14,299 nucleotides of DNA from NCBI GenBank assembly GCA_003023165.1, contig PXSD01000148.1, forward strand, positions 1 through 14,299. The letters are read 5' to 3'. The stretch's first letter is position 1. The number at the start of each line of letters is the position of its first letter. The position numbers and the translations under genes were made by a program. This document shows, in pieces, positions 6,683 through 13,766 of the stretch. The stretch comes from Halobacteriales archaeon QS_9_67_15 (GTDB lineage Archaea; Halobacteriota; Halobacteria; Halobacteriales; Haloarculaceae). The notes under the pieces were generated by a model. It ran no database searches. It worked only from the letters and a program-made list of their open reading frames with translations, and was not told the origin of the DNA.

Positions 6683-8449
6683 TTAGTACAGGGAGCGCAG
6701 TTGCTCTTCGATGTCCGCTTCGAGCTCGTCGACGAACTCGTCGACCTCGTCGTCGGGCGTCGTGCCGATGCGGTTCAGTCGCGGTACGGCGTCGATACCG
6801 GTGATCTCGTCGATCGGGACGCCGGCGTTGAGCGCGTCAGTCGCCTCGTCGTTGAAGCTCTGGATCGCGCCGAGGATCCGGTAGGTCTTCTCCGGCGGGC
6901 AGTAGCGGTCGACGTCGTGCAGCGCGTTCTGTTGGAGCCACGCCTCCTTGATGAACCGGGCGACCTCCAGCGTGAGCTGCTGGTCTTCCGGCAGGGCGTC
7001 CTTGCCGACGAGCTGGACGACCTCCTGCAGTTCGCCGTCCTCGTCGAGGATGTCGATCGCCCACTGGCGCTGTTCGGGCCAGTCCTCGGCGACGTTCTCG
7101 ACGAACCACGGGTCGAGCTGGTCGCGGTACAGCGAGTAGGAGTCGTCCCAGTTGATCGCCGGGAAGTGGCGCTTCTCGGCGAGGTCCGAGTCCAGCGCCC
7201 AGAACGTCTTGACGATGCGCAGCGTGTTCTGAGTGACCGGCTCGGAGAAGTCGCCGCCGGGCGGCGAGACCGCGCCGATCGCCGAGATCGACCCTTCAGT
7301 ACCGTTGACGTTGTCGAAGTAGCCGGCTCGCTCGTAGAACTGCGAGAGCCGGGCGGCGAGGTAGGCCGGATAGCCCTCCTCGCCGGGCATCTCCTCGAGT
7401 CGCGAGGAGATCTCGCGCATGGCCTCGGCCCACCGCGAGGTGGAGTCGGCCATCAGCGCCACGTCGTACCCCATGTCGCGGTAGTGCTCCGCGATGGTGA
7501 TCCCCGTGTACACGCAGGACTCGCGCGCAGCGACGGGCATGTTCGACGTGTTCGCGATGAGGCAGGTCCGGGCCATCAGCGCGTTCCCGGTCTGGGGGTC
7601 CGGCAGGTCCGGGAAGTCGTCGATGACCTCGGTCATCTCGTTGCCGCGCTCGCCGCAGCCGATGTAGACGACGATGTCCGCGTCTGCGAACTTGGCGAGG
7701 CTCTGCTGTGCGACGGTCTTCCCGGAGCCGAACGGGCCCGGGATCGCGGCCGTCCCGCCCTTCGCGAGCGGGAACAGGCCGTCGAGGATGCGCTGGCCCG
7801 ACGTGAGCGGCTCGGTCGGGGTCTGCTTGTCCTCGGTCGGGCGGGCCTGGCGGACCGGCCACTCCTGGCGCATCTGGATCTCCTCGCCGGTGTCGAGTTC
7901 GGCCACCGTCTCCTCGACGGTGAAGTCGCCGGGCTCGATGGAGACCACTTCGCCGCCCTCGTAGCCGGGCGGGACCATCACCTTGTGGTCGATGCTGGGC
8001 GTCTCGGGGACGGAGCCGACGATATCGCCGGCTTCGACCGCCTCACCCTCTTCGACTTCGGGGGTGAACTCCCAGGTCTTCTCCAGGTCGATACCGGGGG
8101 CGTCGACGCCGCGGTCGAGGAACGCAGACCCCATCTTGTCCTCGAGGACGTCCAGCGGGCGCTGGACGCCGTCGTAGATAGAGTCGAGCATTCCCGGACC
8201 GAGGTCGACCGAGAGCGGCGAGCCCGTCCCTTCGACGGGTTCGCCCGGGGCGACCGCGGAGGTCTCCTCGTAGACCTGGATCGTCGTCAGGTTGCCCTCG
8301 ATCTCGATGACCTCGCCCATCAGTCCATCCTCGCCGACGTAGACGACGTCGTTCATCTTCGCGTCGAGGTCCGTGGCCGTGACGACCGGCCCCGATACGC
8401 TCTCGATGACGCCGTCCTCGCGAACGGTCGTGTCTGTTGCTTGGCTCAT
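6683..8449 (-). CDS. atpA: A-type ATP synthase subunit A (catalytic)
   Basis: Catalytic subunit that makes (or hydrolyses) ATP in the A3B3 head of the membrane-bound rotary enzyme. Its 588 residues match the family length. The A-type Walker A loop GPFGSGKT is at 238-245 (Lys244), the catalytic Glu267 is in GCGERGNEM, and the SRWAEAMREISSRLEEMPGEEGYPAYL block and the aromatic-rich C-terminal third are typical. The long segment between the N-terminal barrel and the P-loop (about 110-200) is the non-homologous region that separates A/V-type catalytic subunits from bacterial F-type beta subunits. The P-loop is uninterrupted: there is no intein, although this is a known intein site in some archaeal and vacuolar homologs. 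Gaps are 1 bp from the atpF stop and 2 bp to atpB. Confidence 0.99.
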   Translation of the reverse strand: MSQATDTTVREDGVIESVSGPVVTATDLDAKMNDVVYVGEDGLMGEVIEIEGNLTTIQVYEETSAVAPGEPVEGTGSPLSVDLGPGMLDSIYDGVQRPLDVLEDKMGSAFLDRGVDAPGIDLEKTWEFTPEVEEGEAVEAGDIVGSVPETPSIDHKVMVPPGYEGGEVVSIEPGDFTVEETVAELDTGEEIQMRQEWPVRQARPTEDKQTPTEPLTSGQRILDGLFPLAKGGTAAIPGPFGSGKTVAQQSLAKFADADIVVYIGCGERGNEMTEVIDDFPDLPDPQTGNALMARTCLIANTSNMPVAARESCVYTGITIAEHYRDMGYDVALMADSTSRWAEAMREISSRLEEMPGEEGYPAYLAARLSQFYERAGYFDNVNGTEGSISAIGAVSPPGGDFSEPVTQNTLRIVKTFWALDSDLAEKRHFPAINWDDSYSLYRDQLDPWFVENVAEDWPEQRQWAIDILDEDGELQEVVQLVGKDALPEDQQLTLEVARFIKEAWLQQNALHDVDRYCPPEKTYRILGAIQSFNDEATDALNAGVPIDEITGIDAVPRLNRIGTTPDDEVDEFVDELEADIEEQLRSLY

Positions 8450-8450
8450 G

Positions 8451-8774
8451 TCAGTCTTCCTCCATCAGGTCGATGCCGATGGCGCGTTTGATCTGCTCGC
8501 GGAGTCCGCTGGAACCGCCGTCGCCACCGAGGGTGACCAGCACCGGTTCCACGCTCGTCTCGACGTCGGACCGAACGCCGCGGGAGAGCCGCTCGAGGTC
8601 GTCGTCGTGCATCACGAGGATGCCGACGGTGTCGTCTTCCATCATCTCCCGGACCGCTTCGTCGAACTGTTCGTTCGGGTCATCGTTCCGGACGTCGGCG
8701 AACTTCCGGACGCCCGCCAACCGGAAGCCGGTCGTGAAGTCCGGACTGCCGACGACGCCGATCTCCTGACTCAT
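8451..8774 (-). CDS. atpF: A-type ATP synthase subunit F
   Basis: Small central-stalk subunit (107 residues) that binds subunit D and modulates rotation. The start MSQEIGVVGSPDFTTGFRLAG at 8774 shows the family's Rossmann-like beginning, GVVGSPDFTTGFRLAG, and the C-terminus ends in the usual helix with IKRAIGIDLMEED. The frame is open for another 40 codons upstream, but that part overlaps atpC and is Arg/Gly-rich shadow sequence. The ATG overlaps the atpC stop by four bases (ATGA), a translational-coupling arrangement, and the stop lies 1 bp before atpA. Its partner subunit D is not encoded in this window. Confidence 0.96.
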   Translation of the reverse strand: MSQEIGVVGSPDFTTGFRLAGVRKFADVRNDDPNEQFDEAVREMMEDDTVGILVMHDDDLERLSRGVRSDVETSVEPVLVTLGGDGGSSGLREQIKRAIGIDLMEED

Positions 8775-9832
8775 AGTACCACCAGTTCCGCTTCGATCTG
8801 CTCGGGGCTCAGCCCCGCCTCCCGGCCCCGTGCGATGGCGCGGACGTTGTCGACCTCGCGTTCCTTCGCGAGGACGAACGAGAGCACCGGACATACGGAT
8901 AGGGGATAGCGATTTGAGAGCGTGTCGGCGTACTCGAGCAGCGCCGCGTCGAGCGCGTGCTCGAACTCGATGAGGCTCTCGGCGCCTGCGAGGACGTCGA
9001 GCGCGTCGTCGAGGTCGTCACCGTACACGCTGTCGCGGACGCGCTCGACGAGCTGGTCCTCGTTGGCGACGAGCTGGCGGAGCTCGTCGGCGTCGAACAG
9101 GCGGCCGCCCTCGATGTAGTAGTCGGCGGGGTCCATATCGGCGCCGCTGCGAGCGAGCCGCAGCGCGTTCCTGAGGTTTCGGAAGTCGATCTCCGCCTCG
9201 AGGAACTCGACGTACAGCCCCGTCGCACGGTCGGGCTCGTCCGGGAGCCCGCCGATGAGGTGTTCGTAGAACGTCCGGTCGACGGCGTTCTCGAGCGGCA
9301 CGAGCAGTCCGGTCCCCTCGTAGTCCTCGACGGCCGCTTCCAGCGCGTCCCCGAAGATCGTCCGGTCGAGCACCTCGACGACGTCCTCGACGGAGCCCGC
9401 CTCGACGAGTTCGTCGAGCTGCGCCGCCGAGAACTCACCGGCGTCGATGAGGTCGGCCTCGACGTCGTCCCGAGGCGCCTCGGAGTAGCGGCCGCGGAGC
9501 ACCGTCTTGATGTTCCACGCGTCGAACTTCCGCAGGTAGCGGACGACGTAGTCGTACAGTTGGCCGGTCGACCAGCGCAACAGGTCCTCGAAGTGTCCGG
9601 CGAGGTTCTCGTTCAGCGCGTACTCGACGAGGTCCGACCCGGAGTAGCGCGAGCCGAGCCGGTTCATCTCCGTTTCGTACTCCGACTCCTCCATGAACCG
9701 GGCGATCTCGCCGGTGCCCATCCGGACCAGCTTCCGGTAGTCGTCGTCGTCGAACAGCTTCGAGCGACGCGACCGGACGCGGGCCGTGACGTACTCGTAG
9801 TTGCTGTCCTCGTAATCGTCGGTCGTGCTCAT
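8771..9832 (-). CDS. atpC: A-type ATP synthase subunit C
   Basis: Subunit C (353 residues; homolog of the vacuolar d subunit) is a funnel-shaped adaptor that couples the central stalk to the membrane c-ring. The sequence is helical and strongly acidic. Recognisable family segments are NYEYVTARVRSRRSKL near the N-terminus, EIARFME, LRKFDAWNIKTVLRGR around 105-120, the internal repeat-like FLEAEIDFRNLRNALR around 220, and VLAKEREVDNVRAIARGRE near the C-terminus. Length and motifs are ordinary for haloarchaea. Both ends overlap neighbours by four bases (atpE stop/atpC start and atpC stop/atpF start), typical of a tightly coupled operon. Confidence 0.97.
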   Translation of the reverse strand: MSTTDDYEDSNYEYVTARVRSRRSKLFDDDDYRKLVRMGTGEIARFMEESEYETEMNRLGSRYSGSDLVEYALNENLAGHFEDLLRWSTGQLYDYVVRYLRKFDAWNIKTVLRGRYSEAPRDDVEADLIDAGEFSAAQLDELVEAGSVEDVVEVLDRTIFGDALEAAVEDYEGTGLLVPLENAVDRTFYEHLIGGLPDEPDRATGLYVEFLEAEIDFRNLRNALRLARSGADMDPADYYIEGGRLFDADELRQLVANEDQLVERVRDSVYGDDLDDALDVLAGAESLIEFEHALDAALLEYADTLSNRYPLSVCPVLSFVLAKEREVDNVRAIARGREAGLSPEQIEAELVVL

Positions 9833-10410
9833 TTGTCTCCGAACAGACGGTCGCTGATCTCTCGGAGGTTGTCCTCCCAGACGTCCGCGACCACCGAGTC
9901 GAAGGTGTTGTTGACCCGGACTCGCGACGACTCGCTCTCGACGACGACGCCGCCGAGGCAGTCGTACTCCCCGGCGTACTCGAGGTCGTAGTCCGAGAGG
10001 ATCTCCCGGAGGAGGTCCGCGTCGTCGGCCCGACCGTAGACGACCGCGTCCGACGGGTCGCCCAGTTGCGCCACCGCCGCGTCGAGCAGCGTACGCGTCA
10101 GCTCTTCGCGCGTCTCGCCCTCGAGGGCGGCGACTTCCGACTCGACGGCCTCGCGGACCTCGGCCAGCACGTCACGACGCGCCTCGAGACGCTCCTGCTT
10201 GGCCGCCAGTTTGGCGCTGGAGACCTTCTGCTCGCGCTCCTGCTCGATGGTGGCCTCGACTTCCCGCTGGCGCTCCTCGCGGATCGACTCGGCGTCGGCT
10301 TCGGCCTCCGAGATGCGTTCGTCTGCCTGTGCCTCGGCGTCGGCGCGAATCTCGTCCGCACGCGCGCGGGCCTCGTCTCGGATGTCCTCTACGACTGTAT
10401 CGAGGCTCAT
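9829..10410 (-). CDS. atpE: A-type ATP synthase subunit E
   Basis: Peripheral-stalk (stator) subunit of 193 residues. It pairs with subunit H to form the coiled-coil stalk holding the A3B3 head against rotation. Residues 1 to about 110 are almost pure Ala/Glu/Arg helix with heptad-like spacing (RDEARARADEIRADAEAQAD and similar), and the C-terminal 80 residues form the globular head domain, with LGGVVVESESSRVRVNNTFD as the most family-like segment. It begins 24 bp after atpK and its stop overlaps the atpC start by four bases. Coiled-coil composition alone would be weak evidence, but the C-terminal motif and position settle the identity. Confidence 0.96.
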   Translation of the reverse strand: MSLDTVVEDIRDEARARADEIRADAEAQADERISEAEADAESIREERQREVEATIEQEREQKVSSAKLAAKQERLEARRDVLAEVREAVESEVAALEGETREELTRTLLDAAVAQLGDPSDAVVYGRADDADLLREILSDYDLEYAGEYDCLGGVVVESESSRVRVNNTFDSVVADVWEDNLREISDRLFGDK

Positions 10411-10434
10411 GTGTACTAATAAAGTGCAGCGCGG

Positions 10435-10692
10435 TCAGTTCGCCACGAAGATGGTGACGAACGCGATAATGATCAGCGTCTCCGGCAGCGCCGTGAAGAT
10501 GAGCGCCGGAACGAACATGTCGTCGTCCTCGGCGACGGCCCCGACGGCCGCGGCGCCGATCGAGCGCTGGGCGATACCTGTCCCGAGCGCGCCCAGGCCG
10601 ACGGCGAGCGCGGCGGCGGCGGTCGGCCCGATAGCGGGGCCGCTTGCTCCTTCCTGCAGTACAACATTGGCGAGTTCGGTGAGTGCGGTCAT
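10435..10692 (-). CDS. atpK: A-type ATP synthase proteolipid subunit K (c-ring)
   Basis: Membrane rotor subunit, 85 residues; many copies form the c-ring that carries protons. The ATG at 10692 gives MTALTELANVVLQ, then helix 1 (about 20-51, Gly/Ala-rich, containing GLGALGTGIAQRSIGAAAVGA), a polar loop AEDDD (54-58), and helix 2 (about 60-83). Helix 2 carries the ion-binding carboxylate Glu71 in TALPETL. The gene is a single two-helix hairpin, not a duplicated 16-kDa form. An ATG 40 codons upstream lies in GC-rich noncoding DNA upstream of the predicted TATA box and is rejected. Unlike the rest of the operon, it is separated from atpI by 238 bp holding its own promoter signals, which would let the cell make more c subunit than single-copy subunits. 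Confidence 0.97.
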   Translation of the reverse strand: MTALTELANVVLQEGASGPAIGPTAAAALAVGLGALGTGIAQRSIGAAAVGAVAEDDDMFVPALIFTALPETLIIIAFVTIFVAN

Positions 10693-10753
10693 TGGTATGT
10701 AGGGTTTGTCGCGACGGTTCCGTTCCGTACACCCCCGAATTGCTCTATCGTGG

Positions 10754-10763
10754 GCATAAAGCT
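10754..10763 (-). promoter_or_regulatory. Putative internal promoter of atpK-E-C-F-A-B
   Basis: On the coding strand the sequence AAGCTTTATGCC (plus-strand GCATAAAGC, 10754-10762) stands out as a TATA-like element in the 238-bp gap between atpI and atpK. It is preceded by a locally AT-rich CAATTTGAG. A start about 25 bp downstream would leave a leader of roughly 40 bases before the atpK ATG. With the terminator-like structure after atpI, this suggests a second transcription unit beginning at the c-ring gene. Confidence 0.5.
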
Positions 10764-10813
10764 TCTCAAATTGACCGAAAGGCGAGCCACGACAGCCGTT
10801 TCCACGGATCACC

Positions 10814-10855
10814 CCGCGACAGGGGCTTCCTTCGGGTCTCCCCCTGTCGTCGCGG
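10814..10855 (-). other. 12-bp hairpin with 3-base bulge in the atpI-atpK gap
   Basis: CCGCGACAGGGG (10814-10825) pairs with CCCCTGT (10841-10847) and CGCGG (10851-10855), leaving a 3-base bulge (10848-10850) and a 15-base loop. This is the strongest stem in the gap. No T-tract follows it on the transcript. It lies between the atpI terminator-like structure and the atpK TATA box, so it may be an RNA processing or stability element at the 3' side of atpHI mRNA, or a DNA-level boundary. Confidence 0.5.
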
Positions 10856-10882
10856 CTCGCTATCGCCGGAGACCCCTCGATC

Positions 10883-10928
10883 GAGAACGGAGAACGAAGA
10901 ACGAAGCGGCGACAGCGACCGGTCGCCG
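10883..10928 (-). terminator. Terminator-like hairpin and pyrimidine tract after atpI
   Basis: Starting 2 bp after the atpI stop, the transcript folds CGGCGAC/GTCGCCG (10928-10922 with 10913-10907, 8-base loop; the centre GCGACCGGTCGC is itself a perfect palindrome). It is followed by a pyrimidine-rich run, CTTCGTTCTTCGTTCTCCGTTCTC, at 10906-10883. A hairpin followed by a U-rich tract resembles archaeal transcription terminators, although the U runs are short and interrupted. It would end or attenuate the atpH-atpI message before atpK. Confidence 0.45.
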
Positions 10929-10930
10929 GG

Positions 10931-13240
10931 TCAGGACCCGCTGTCGGTCGTGTAGTTGCGCTCGGTCCCGAACGGCGAGTAGGTCGTCCCGTTGCCGTCG
11001 TAGAACTTCTCGAAGAACTCGAAGTACTCGAGGCGGATGGACTGGATGCCCGAGGAGGTGACCCCGAGGATCAGGACGATCAGGTTCCCGACGATCAGGA
11101 CGAAGACGCCGAAGACCGCCATCACCGGGCCCATGTGGACCATGCCGGGAAAGAGGATCTCCGTGACCTCGTGGCCGTGAGCCATGTCACCGATGCCTGG
11201 CATGTGAGTCAGCGCGAAGTGCCACGCGTCGCCGTGTTCGCCCTCGGTCGCGTAGGCCCCCCAGAACAGGAGGTTGACCGCGAAGGCCATCCCGGCCTTC
11301 GCGAGCAGGACCGCGGCGATACGCAGGTACGACAGGGTGTGCGCCAGCACGACGTGGATCTCGATGAGCTCGTGGACCGGCCCGATGGCCAGCAGCGCCA
11401 TCCCGAGCAGGACCATCGCGAGGCCGACCCAGCCGACGGTCGCGGGGAACCCGGAGAAGCCGAGCTCGAACGCCGCCTGGTGGCCCTCGTCGAACGTCTC
11501 GAACAGGAGGTCGGGCTTGGCACCGGAGAACAGGCGACTGAAGATGAAGATCCAGAGCCCGTTCAGCGCCAGCAGCCACGAACCCGTCTCGATGACGGCC
11601 TCCTTCGTCCCGTGGAGCGTTTTGTTCTCGATGAATTCGAGGACGTACGCCGTGTTGATGTGCAGCAGGCCGAACAGCGCGGTCACGAGGAACCAGGTGT
11701 TGGCCCAGTAGCTCGTCGCCGGAGAGAGGCCCTTCTCGATGGGTGCGTGTTCGAGTCCGACGATGCCCTCCCAGAACTGGGAGGCGACCAGATGCAGACC
11801 GAATATCTCGCCGTAGAGGAACCCGAACGTCACCGTCGAGATGCCGGCCGCGGCCGTGATGGCGCCGAAGTTCCTGAACGCGTCCGAGTCGTAGGTACTG
11901 TACATGTAGTAGCCGATGGCCGTGTAGATCAGCCCGTATCCGACGTCGCCGATGATGAACCCGAACATCAGCGGGAACGTCAGGAAGAGGATCACCGTCG
12001 GGTCGAACTCCGAGTAGTTGGGCCGACCGACGGCCTTCGTCAGGAGCTCGAACGGCTGGGTGATCTCGGGGTTGTCCTGGATCACCGGCGGGTCGTCGTC
12101 CGCCATCGTGACCGTCCCGCCGTCGGAGCGAGGCTCCGACGAGGTGGCACTCGCGGCGCTCGCGACACCCCCGTCAGCACGGGCTTCCTGCGGTTCGGCC
12201 TCCTCGTCCTCGAACTTCTCTTCGACTGCCTCCTCCTCCTCGACGCCACCGGTGCCGGCGCCGGCCGCCTCCGGGTCGGTCCCGTGTTCGACTTCCTCGG
12301 ACGTCGCCGCGTGGCCGTGACGGTCGTACTCGGCGACCTCAAGTTCCTCGATGTCGACGTGGTCGCCGACCGCGTCGGCCAGCGCGGTCTCGAACTCGGC
12401 GACGCGCTCGGTGGGGAGCCACCCCTCGGCGACGAAGGCGTTCTCGGTCGTCGCGAACGACAGCGGCGCCTCGGCCTTCTGGGCGCGGATCGAGAGGGTC
12501 TCCTCGGCGGCCAGCAGGAAGCCGGCCACGTCGTAGCGCAGCTCCTCGAGCTGGTTCTCGACCGTCGCGAGTTGCGACTCGAGCTGCTGCTTGCGGTGTT
12601 CGAGTTCCGCGAGGACGTCCTGTGGGTCGCCCTCCTCGTGCGGGACGTCGACGGCGGTGAACGACGCCTCGACGAGCGCCGACTGGAGCGTCTCCTCGTC
12701 GGTGTGCGCGAAGGCGGCGACGACGCCGTCCTCGGAGAACATACCCGTCGGGGCGTCGACGTCGGCGAGCGCCCGCTCGACGCCGGCGGGGTCGCCCTCG
12801 CCGACCGCGACGGCCAGCGAGTCGTAGCCCCACAGGAGGTCCAGGTCGATACCCAGCGTCGCGAACGGGTCCATCGCGTCGATCTCTTCCTCGACCGTGC
12901 GGAGTTCGCTCTCGAGTTCGGTGCGCTCGTCGTCGAGTTCGTTGGCTTCCGTCCGGACCTCCTCGAGTTCCGTCTCGAGGGTCTCGTCGGTGATGATCCG
13001 GCGCGGGCCGGCGTCGTCGGGCTCGATGCCGAGGATGCTCTTGAGCGAACGGACGGTAACGAGCTTCTCGGAGGCCTCGTCGCCCCCTTCCATCGGGGTG
13101 CCGTTGTCGAAGCCCGGCCAGCGCCCGTCGTAGTCGGTGAGGTGGACGAGGTGCAGGTCGTGAACCGTCTCGATCACGTCATCCATGACGGCCTTCGAGC
13201 CCGTCACGGACACCTTGCTCATTCGCTTAGGTCTGAGCAT
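10931..13240 (-). CDS. atpI: A-type ATP synthase subunit I (stator a subunit)
   Basis: Membrane stator subunit that forms the proton half-channels against the c-ring; 769 residues, longer than the roughly 650 of many archaea. Residues 1 to about 305 form the cytoplasmic arm, with coiled-coil segments at about 88-122 and 205-235. A low-complexity, highly acidic and Ala/Gly/Ser-rich linker spans about 306-385. Residues 410-735 form the membrane domain with about seven or eight helices (for example PTVILFLTFPLMFGFIIGDVGYG and TFGFLYGEIFG). The channel arginine is Arg640 in LAHTLSYLRIA. A His/Met-rich loop (THMPGIGDMAHGH) precedes the last helices. The start MLRPKRMSKVSVTGS is typical and overlaps atpH by 14 bp; the internal Met7 (13222) would instead leave a 4-bp gap. 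Confidence 0.97.
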   Translation of the reverse strand: MLRPKRMSKVSVTGSKAVMDDVIETVHDLHLVHLTDYDGRWPGFDNGTPMEGGDEASEKLVTVRSLKSILGIEPDDAGPRRIITDETLETELEEVRTEANELDDERTELESELRTVEEEIDAMDPFATLGIDLDLLWGYDSLAVAVGEGDPAGVERALADVDAPTGMFSEDGVVAAFAHTDEETLQSALVEASFTAVDVPHEEGDPQDVLAELEHRKQQLESQLATVENQLEELRYDVAGFLLAAEETLSIRAQKAEAPLSFATTENAFVAEGWLPTERVAEFETALADAVGDHVDIEELEVAEYDRHGHAATSEEVEHGTDPEAAGAGTGGVEEEEAVEEKFEDEEAEPQEARADGGVASAASATSSEPRSDGGTVTMADDDPPVIQDNPEITQPFELLTKAVGRPNYSEFDPTVILFLTFPLMFGFIIGDVGYGLIYTAIGYYMYSTYDSDAFRNFGAITAAAGISTVTFGFLYGEIFGLHLVASQFWEGIVGLEHAPIEKGLSPATSYWANTWFLVTALFGLLHINTAYVLEFIENKTLHGTKEAVIETGSWLLALNGLWIFIFSRLFSGAKPDLLFETFDEGHQAAFELGFSGFPATVGWVGLAMVLLGMALLAIGPVHELIEIHVVLAHTLSYLRIAAVLLAKAGMAFAVNLLFWGAYATEGEHGDAWHFALTHMPGIGDMAHGHEVTEILFPGMVHMGPVMAVFGVFVLIVGNLIVLILGVTSSGIQSIRLEYFEFFEKFYDGNGTTYSPFGTERNYTTDSGS

Positions 13241-13559
13241 GCACCGCCTCCTCGAACTGTGTCACCACGTATTCGACGACCGCCGCTTCGCGTTCCTCGG
13301 CGCGCGACTCGAGTGTCTCACGCTCCTCGGCCCCCTCTTCGAGGATGCGTTCGCGCTCGGTCTCGATCTCCTCGCGCGCCTCCGCGAGGCGCTCCTCGGC
13401 CCCGGCATCGGCTTCGTTGCGGGCCTGCTCGCGGATCTCGTCCGCTTCCTCGCGAGCGGCCGTGATCGTCTCCTCGGCGTCCTCCTCGGCCTCGGCGACG
13501 ATCTCGTCCGCCTCCTGTTCGGCGTCTTTGACTCGGTCGAGAACCTCTGGCCTTGGCAT
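13227..13559 (-). CDS. atpH: A-type ATP synthase subunit H (peripheral stalk)
   Basis: Peripheral-stalk subunit of 110 residues (called G in some nomenclatures) that forms a coiled coil with subunit E. It is nearly one long amphipathic helix of Glu, Ala and Arg (for example KDAEQEADEIVAEAEEDAEE). Such composition is not diagnostic by itself; the call rests on length, the beginning MPRPEVLDRVKDAE seen in haloarchaeal homologs, and its place as first gene before atpI. It starts the operon, with promoter-like sequence 30-40 bp upstream. Confidence 0.9.
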   Translation of the reverse strand: MPRPEVLDRVKDAEQEADEIVAEAEEDAEETITAAREEADEIREQARNEADAGAEERLAEAREEIETERERILEEGAEERETLESRAEEREAAVVEYVVTQFEEAVHAQT

Positions 13560-13590
13560 CTGCTAATCGTGGGAAGATCCGTTCAGGGCC

Positions 13591-13600
13591 TATTTGGTAG
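13591..13600 (-). promoter_or_regulatory. Putative atpH operon promoter (TATA-like)
   Basis: On the coding strand CTACCAAATAGG (plus strand CCTATTTGGTAG) is the most AT-rich element upstream of atpH. Its centre is about 35 bp from the ATG, predicting a start about ten bases before the codon and an almost leaderless mRNA, common in haloarchaea. A tandem repeat lies immediately upstream of it (13601-13643). Confidence 0.5.
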
Positions 13601-13643
13601 TTGCGAAGTACGGACGCCCGCTTGCGAAGTATTGGACGCCCGC
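13601..13643. repeat. 21/22-bp tandem direct repeat upstream of the atpH promoter
   Basis: TTGCGAAGTACGGACGCCCGC (13601-13621, one 21-base unit) is followed with no spacer by a 22-base unit (13622-13643) that differs only by TT in place of C after TTGCGAAGTA. On the atpH coding strand the two copies lie end to end directly above the TATA-like element, where haloarchaeal activator or repressor sites usually lie, and repeat with about two helical turns. This could be a tandem operator or a recent slippage duplication. Confidence 0.8.
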
Positions 13644-13649
13644 ACGTAC

Positions 13650-13663
13650 GCGCTCACGAGCGC
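13650..13663. other. 14-bp near-palindrome in the divergent atpH/methyltransferase region
   Basis: GCGCTC-AC-GAGCGC: 6-bp arms around two central bases, just beyond the tandem repeat. It could be a dimeric regulator site serving either divergent gene, but a 6-bp GC-only palindrome can occur by chance in DNA of this composition. Confidence 0.3.
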
Positions 13664-13766
13664 ACCGGCACCCGGGCGGCCGGAGTGACAACCGACGCGC
13701 TGTCCGCACCCGCGGAACGCGTCGGAAAACAGGGGAACTATGCCGGACTGGCCCCAACTCCCGCCA

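Noticed and set aside
7700..7745. Possible intein at the atpA P-loop
   Set aside because: The coding sequence runs uninterrupted through GPFGSGKT and the protein has the normal length.
6662..8491. A 609-codon plus-strand open frame across atpA
   Set aside because: Antisense shadow of atpA with no recognisable motif.
11135..13465. A 776-codon open frame on the plus strand, slightly longer than atpI
   Set aside because: It lies antisense to atpI, whose identity is certain; the translation is Arg/Glu/Asp/Val-rich without domains, as expected from codon bias in GC-rich haloarchaeal genes.
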